Shown piece after piece: positions 33,505-35,622 of a stretch of DNA of 35,622 bases (the stretch's first letter is position 1; each line of letters opens with the position of its first letter). The notes under the pieces are model-generated. The model ran no database searches. It had not been told where the DNA came from and saw only the letters and a program-made list of their open reading frames with translations. A program made the translations under genes and the position numbers. The stretch comes from Planctomycetota bacterium (GTDB lineage: Bacteria; Planctomycetota; UBA1135; GCA-002686595). The stretch lies in assembly GCA_016220035.1 (NCBI GenBank), contig JACRIO010000204.1:1-35622 (forward strand), given 5' to 3'.

Positions 33505-34647
33505 ATGACGCAAGAGCTCGCGATCGCGATGGACGGAACGCCCGACGACGCGCGCGCTCTCGTCGTGGTGTTCCTGCGCGGCGGAGCGGACGGGCTCGCG
33601 CTCGTGCCGCCGACCGGAGACGACGGCTACCACCGCGCGCGGCCGCGGCTCGCGCTCGAGGCGAAGGAAACGCTCGCGCTCGACGCGCGCTTCGCTTTTC
33701 CGCGCGAGCTCGCCGAGCTGCACCCCTGGTTCCTCGAAGGCCGCCTCGCGGTCGTGCACGCGTGCGGCAGCGACGACGAGACGCGTTCGCACTTCGAGGC
33801 GCAGGACCTGATGGAGCACGGCGGCGCGACGATCGCGGGCGGCTGGATCGGCCGCTTCCTGCGATCGACCGCGAGTCGGGCGAGCACTTCGCCGCGGGGG
33901 GCGCTCGCGATCGGCGCACTGGTGCCGGAGAGCTTGCGCGGCGCTCCGAGCGCGACCGCGCTGCGTTCGATCGACGAGGTGCGCCTCGGCGACGACGCGG
34001 GCGGGCTCCGCGGCGCGCTCGGCGAGCTCTACGCCGGCGACGAGCTCCTCGGTGCGAGCGCGCGCGACGCGCTCTCCGCCGCGGCGCGCATCGGCGAGCT
34101 CGTGCGCGCGGATCCACGACCCGAGCACGGAGCGGAGTACCCCGACGCGCGCGCGGGGAACGTCGCCGAGTCGTTCGGGCGCGAGCTCGCGCTCGTCGCG
34201 CGACTCGTCAAGGCGCGCGTCGGGATGCGCGCGGCCACGATCGATCTCGACGGCTGGGACAGCCACTTCGTGCAGGGCACGGTCGTGCAGCCGCGGATGC
34301 GCGCGCTGTCGCTCGGCCTCGCGGCGTTCGCACGCGACCTCGGTCCGGGGCTCGACACGACGAGCGTCGTCGTGATGACCGAGTTCGGCCGGCGTGTCGG
34401 CGAGAACGGCTCGCTCGGCACCGATCACGGCCGAGGCGGAGCGCTGTTCGTGCTCGGCGGAGGAACGCGCGGCGGACTGCACTGCCGTTGGCCGGGCCTG
34501 GAGGAGGCTTCGCTCGTCGGGCCGGGCGACCTCGCGGTCGTGCACGACTACCGCGACGCGCTCGCGAGCGTGCTCGCGCGCCACGGCGGCGCGCGCGCGC
34601 TCGGTACGATCTTCCCCGATCGCGAGCTCGCGCCGCTGCCGCTCTGA
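33505..34647 (+). CDS. DUF1501 family protein
   Basis: A 380-residue protein related to the alkaline phosphatase/sulfatase-like superfamily through its metal-site residues. Key motifs are LVVVFLRGGADGLALVPPTG near the N-terminus, GRLAVVHACGSDDETRSHFE (the DxTRSHF-type motif), DLMEHGG, a later TIDLDGWDSHFVQGTVVQPR, and SVVVMTEFGRRVGENGSLGT followed by DHGRGGALFVLGG. It lacks the N-terminal Tat signal that many DUF1501 proteins have, so it may be exported together with the DUF1800 partner or act in another place. It starts two bases after the DUF1800 stop, probably by translational coupling, and is the last gene of the cluster. Pair identity is firm, function is unsettled. Confidence 0.92.
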   Translation: MTQELAIAMDGTPDDARALVVVFLRGGADGLALVPPTGDDGYHRARPRLALEAKETLALDARFAFPRELAELHPWFLEGRLAVVHACGSDDETRSHFEAQDLMEHGGATIAGGWIGRFLRSTASRASTSPRGALAIGALVPESLRGAPSATALRSIDEVRLGDDAGGLRGALGELYAGDELLGASARDALSAAARIGELVRADPRPEHGAEYPDARAGNVAESFGRELALVARLVKARVGMRAATIDLDGWDSHFVQGTVVQPRMRALSLGLAAFARDLGPGLDTTSVVVMTEFGRRVGENGSLGTDHGRGGALFVLGGGTRGGLHCRWPGLEEASLVGPGDLAVVHDYRDALASVLARHGGARALGTIFPDRELAPLPL

Positions 34648-34706
34648 AGCAGCGCCGAGCGCGCCTCAAGATCGAGCTCGCGCTCCGTCGATGTCCGGTC
34701 CGCATC

Positions 34707-34727
34707 GCGGGGTTCGGCAAACCCCGC
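34707..34727 (+). terminator. GC-rich hairpin after DUF1501
   Basis: GCGGGGTT (34707-34714) and AACCCCGC (34720-34727) form a perfect 8-bp stem with a CGGCA loop, 60 bases after the DUF1501 stop. There is no T tract, and the Shine-Dalgarno of the next gene begins two bases later. It could end the sigma cluster transcript or shape the leader of the next gene. Confidence 0.4.
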
Positions 34728-34741
34728 CGGAGGAGGAGAGC

Positions 34742-35622
34742 GTGCGGGCATTCGCGCTGGGATCCGCGTTCGTCGCGGGGGTGGTTACGGCGTGCGGCGG
34801 CGGCGAGCGCGCGAGCGTCTCGACGGTCGCGGAGGCGCGTATCGTCGCCAACAGGGCGCCGCTGTCGAACACGGCGAGCACGGCGGAGCGTCTTGGAGTG
34901 CGCGCTCCCGCGCCGGCGCGGCGCGCGGACGACGACAGCGGTCTCGCGTGGGATCTGCCGCGCGGTTGGAGCGTGCTCCCGCCGGGTCCGATGCGCGTCG
35001 CGAGCTTCCGCGTCGCGGGCGATGCGCGCGCGGAATGCTGGCTGTCGCTGCTCGGCGGCGACGGCGGTGGCTTGAAGGCCAACTTGGACCGTTGGCGCAC
35101 GCAGATGGGGCTCGCACCGATCTCGGTCGCGGAGCTCGACGCGCTCCCGCGGCACACGCTGCTCGGCGGCGAGGGCGTGCTCGTCGATTGCACGGGTAAG
35201 TACACGGGCATGGGCGCGGCCGGCGCCGCGACCGATGCGCGGATGTTGGGCCTCGCGCGCGTCGAGCCGGGCGGCTCCGCGTTCTTGAAGCTGATCGGTC
35301 CGTCGAGCGTCGTGGCCGCGGAACGCGACGCGTTCCTGGCGCTCGCGCGCTCGCTCCGCGTCGCCCACGAGCCCGCAACGGACAGCAACGGCGCCGCGCT
35401 CGCGATCACGTCGGCGCAGCTCGCTTGGAAGGCGCCGGAAGGCTGGGTTCGAGCGCCGGACCGAGCGACGCGCGTGCTCACGCTGCTGCACGGCGGCGAC
35501 GAGGACGTGGAGTGCTACGTGACGACGCTCCCGGGCGCGGCGGGCGGCGTGCTCGCGAACGTGAATCGATGGCGCGGGCAGCTCGGCGCCGCGGCGTGGA
35601 GCGAGGAGGAGCTCGCGCGCGC
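34742..35622 (+). CDS. Lipoprotein with a duplicated domain (runs off the window)
   Basis: The frame is open to the right edge, giving at least 293 residues. A very strong ribosome binding site (GGAGGAGGAG) precedes the GTG. VRAFALGSAFVAGVVTACGG carries lipobox VTAC (Cys18). After a linker, two related domains can be seen. The first runs from about residue 70 with LAWDLPRGWSVLPPGPMRVA, ECWLSLLGGDGGGLKANLDR and WRTQMGL. The second begins near residue 225 with LAWKAPEGWVRAPDRATRVL, ECYVTTLPGAAGGVLANVNR and WRGQLGA. The shared elements are LAWxxPxGW, the EC(W/Y)(L/V) strand, GGGxxANxxRW and QxG. I know similar sequences only as planctomycete proteins of unknown function. The opening motif recalls the LPPGW start of the globular domain in the lipoprotein at 19761. 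Confidence 0.72.
   Translation, partial: MRAFALGSAFVAGVVTACGGGERASVSTVAEARIVANRAPLSNTASTAERLGVRAPAPARRADDDSGLAWDLPRGWSVLPPGPMRVASFRVAGDARAECWLSLLGGDGGGLKANLDRWRTQMGLAPISVAELDALPRHTLLGGEGVLVDCTGKYTGMGAAGAATDARMLGLARVEPGGSAFLKLIGPSSVVAAERDAFLALARSLRVAHEPATDSNGAALAITSAQLAWKAPEGWVRAPDRATRVLTLLHGGDEDVECYVTTLPGAAGGVLANVNRWRGQLGAAAWSEEELAR

Overview
The window is a very GC-rich chromosomal stretch that most likely comes from a planctomycete. The strongest indicators are a secreted repeat protein ending in the Cys-rich GDGSG/CPC tail common in Planctomycetota, the adjacent DUF1800 and DUF1501 pair, a YfhO-type giant membrane protein, a di-haem oxidoreductase lipoprotein, and many lipoproteins of unknown role. 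Genus cannot be read from the sequence. No tRNA, rRNA, CRISPR array or transposase was found.

Layout. 1-1798: the tail of a probable multihaem cytochrome, overlapped by a HEAT-repeat lipoprotein. 1811-8503: sucB and sucA (2-oxoglutarate dehydrogenase E2 and E1), both on the minus strand but split by an AlbA_2-type gene and a lower-GC two-gene block. That block is a metalloprotease-like lipoprotein broken at a run of seven C, plus an unknown protein with an EF-hand-like loop; it has its own sigma70-like promoter. 8777-11338: a secreted protein with seven repeats of exactly 67 residues. 11335-12420: a DUF1016/YhcG nuclease-like gene carrying a perfect 16-bp-arm palindrome inside its coding sequence. 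12594-16920: YfhO-type membrane protein and an SGNH hydrolase. 16938-17045: a pair of inverted REP-like elements. 17122-20786: M1 aminopeptidase, a DUF433 protein with a small unknown partner, and a lipoprotein. 20803-26433 (minus strand): ROK kinase, a tandemly duplicated tetrahaem DHOR lipoprotein, a 16-bp GC-rich tandem repeat, and a membrane-anchored TPR protein. 26600-34647 (plus strand): DUF4185 protein, an alpha/alpha-toroid protein, then an ECF-type sigma factor, two small membrane proteins, DUF1800 and DUF1501, the last group almost fully translationally coupled. The window ends inside a lipoprotein with a duplicated domain.

How the genes relate. Central metabolism (sucA, sucB, ROK kinase) is mixed with envelope and secreted functions. 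The sigma factor cluster is the best candidate for a self-contained regulated unit: the sigma factor is followed directly by a single-pass protein placed where an anti-sigma factor would be, then by the DUF1800/DUF1501 pair. Start sites fall into two classes. Some genes have clear Shine-Dalgarno sequences. At least seven others have a TANNNT -10-like hexamer only 6-9 nt before the start codon, which predicts leaderless or nearly leaderless mRNAs. The lower-GC block does not follow this second pattern, which fits an acquired origin.
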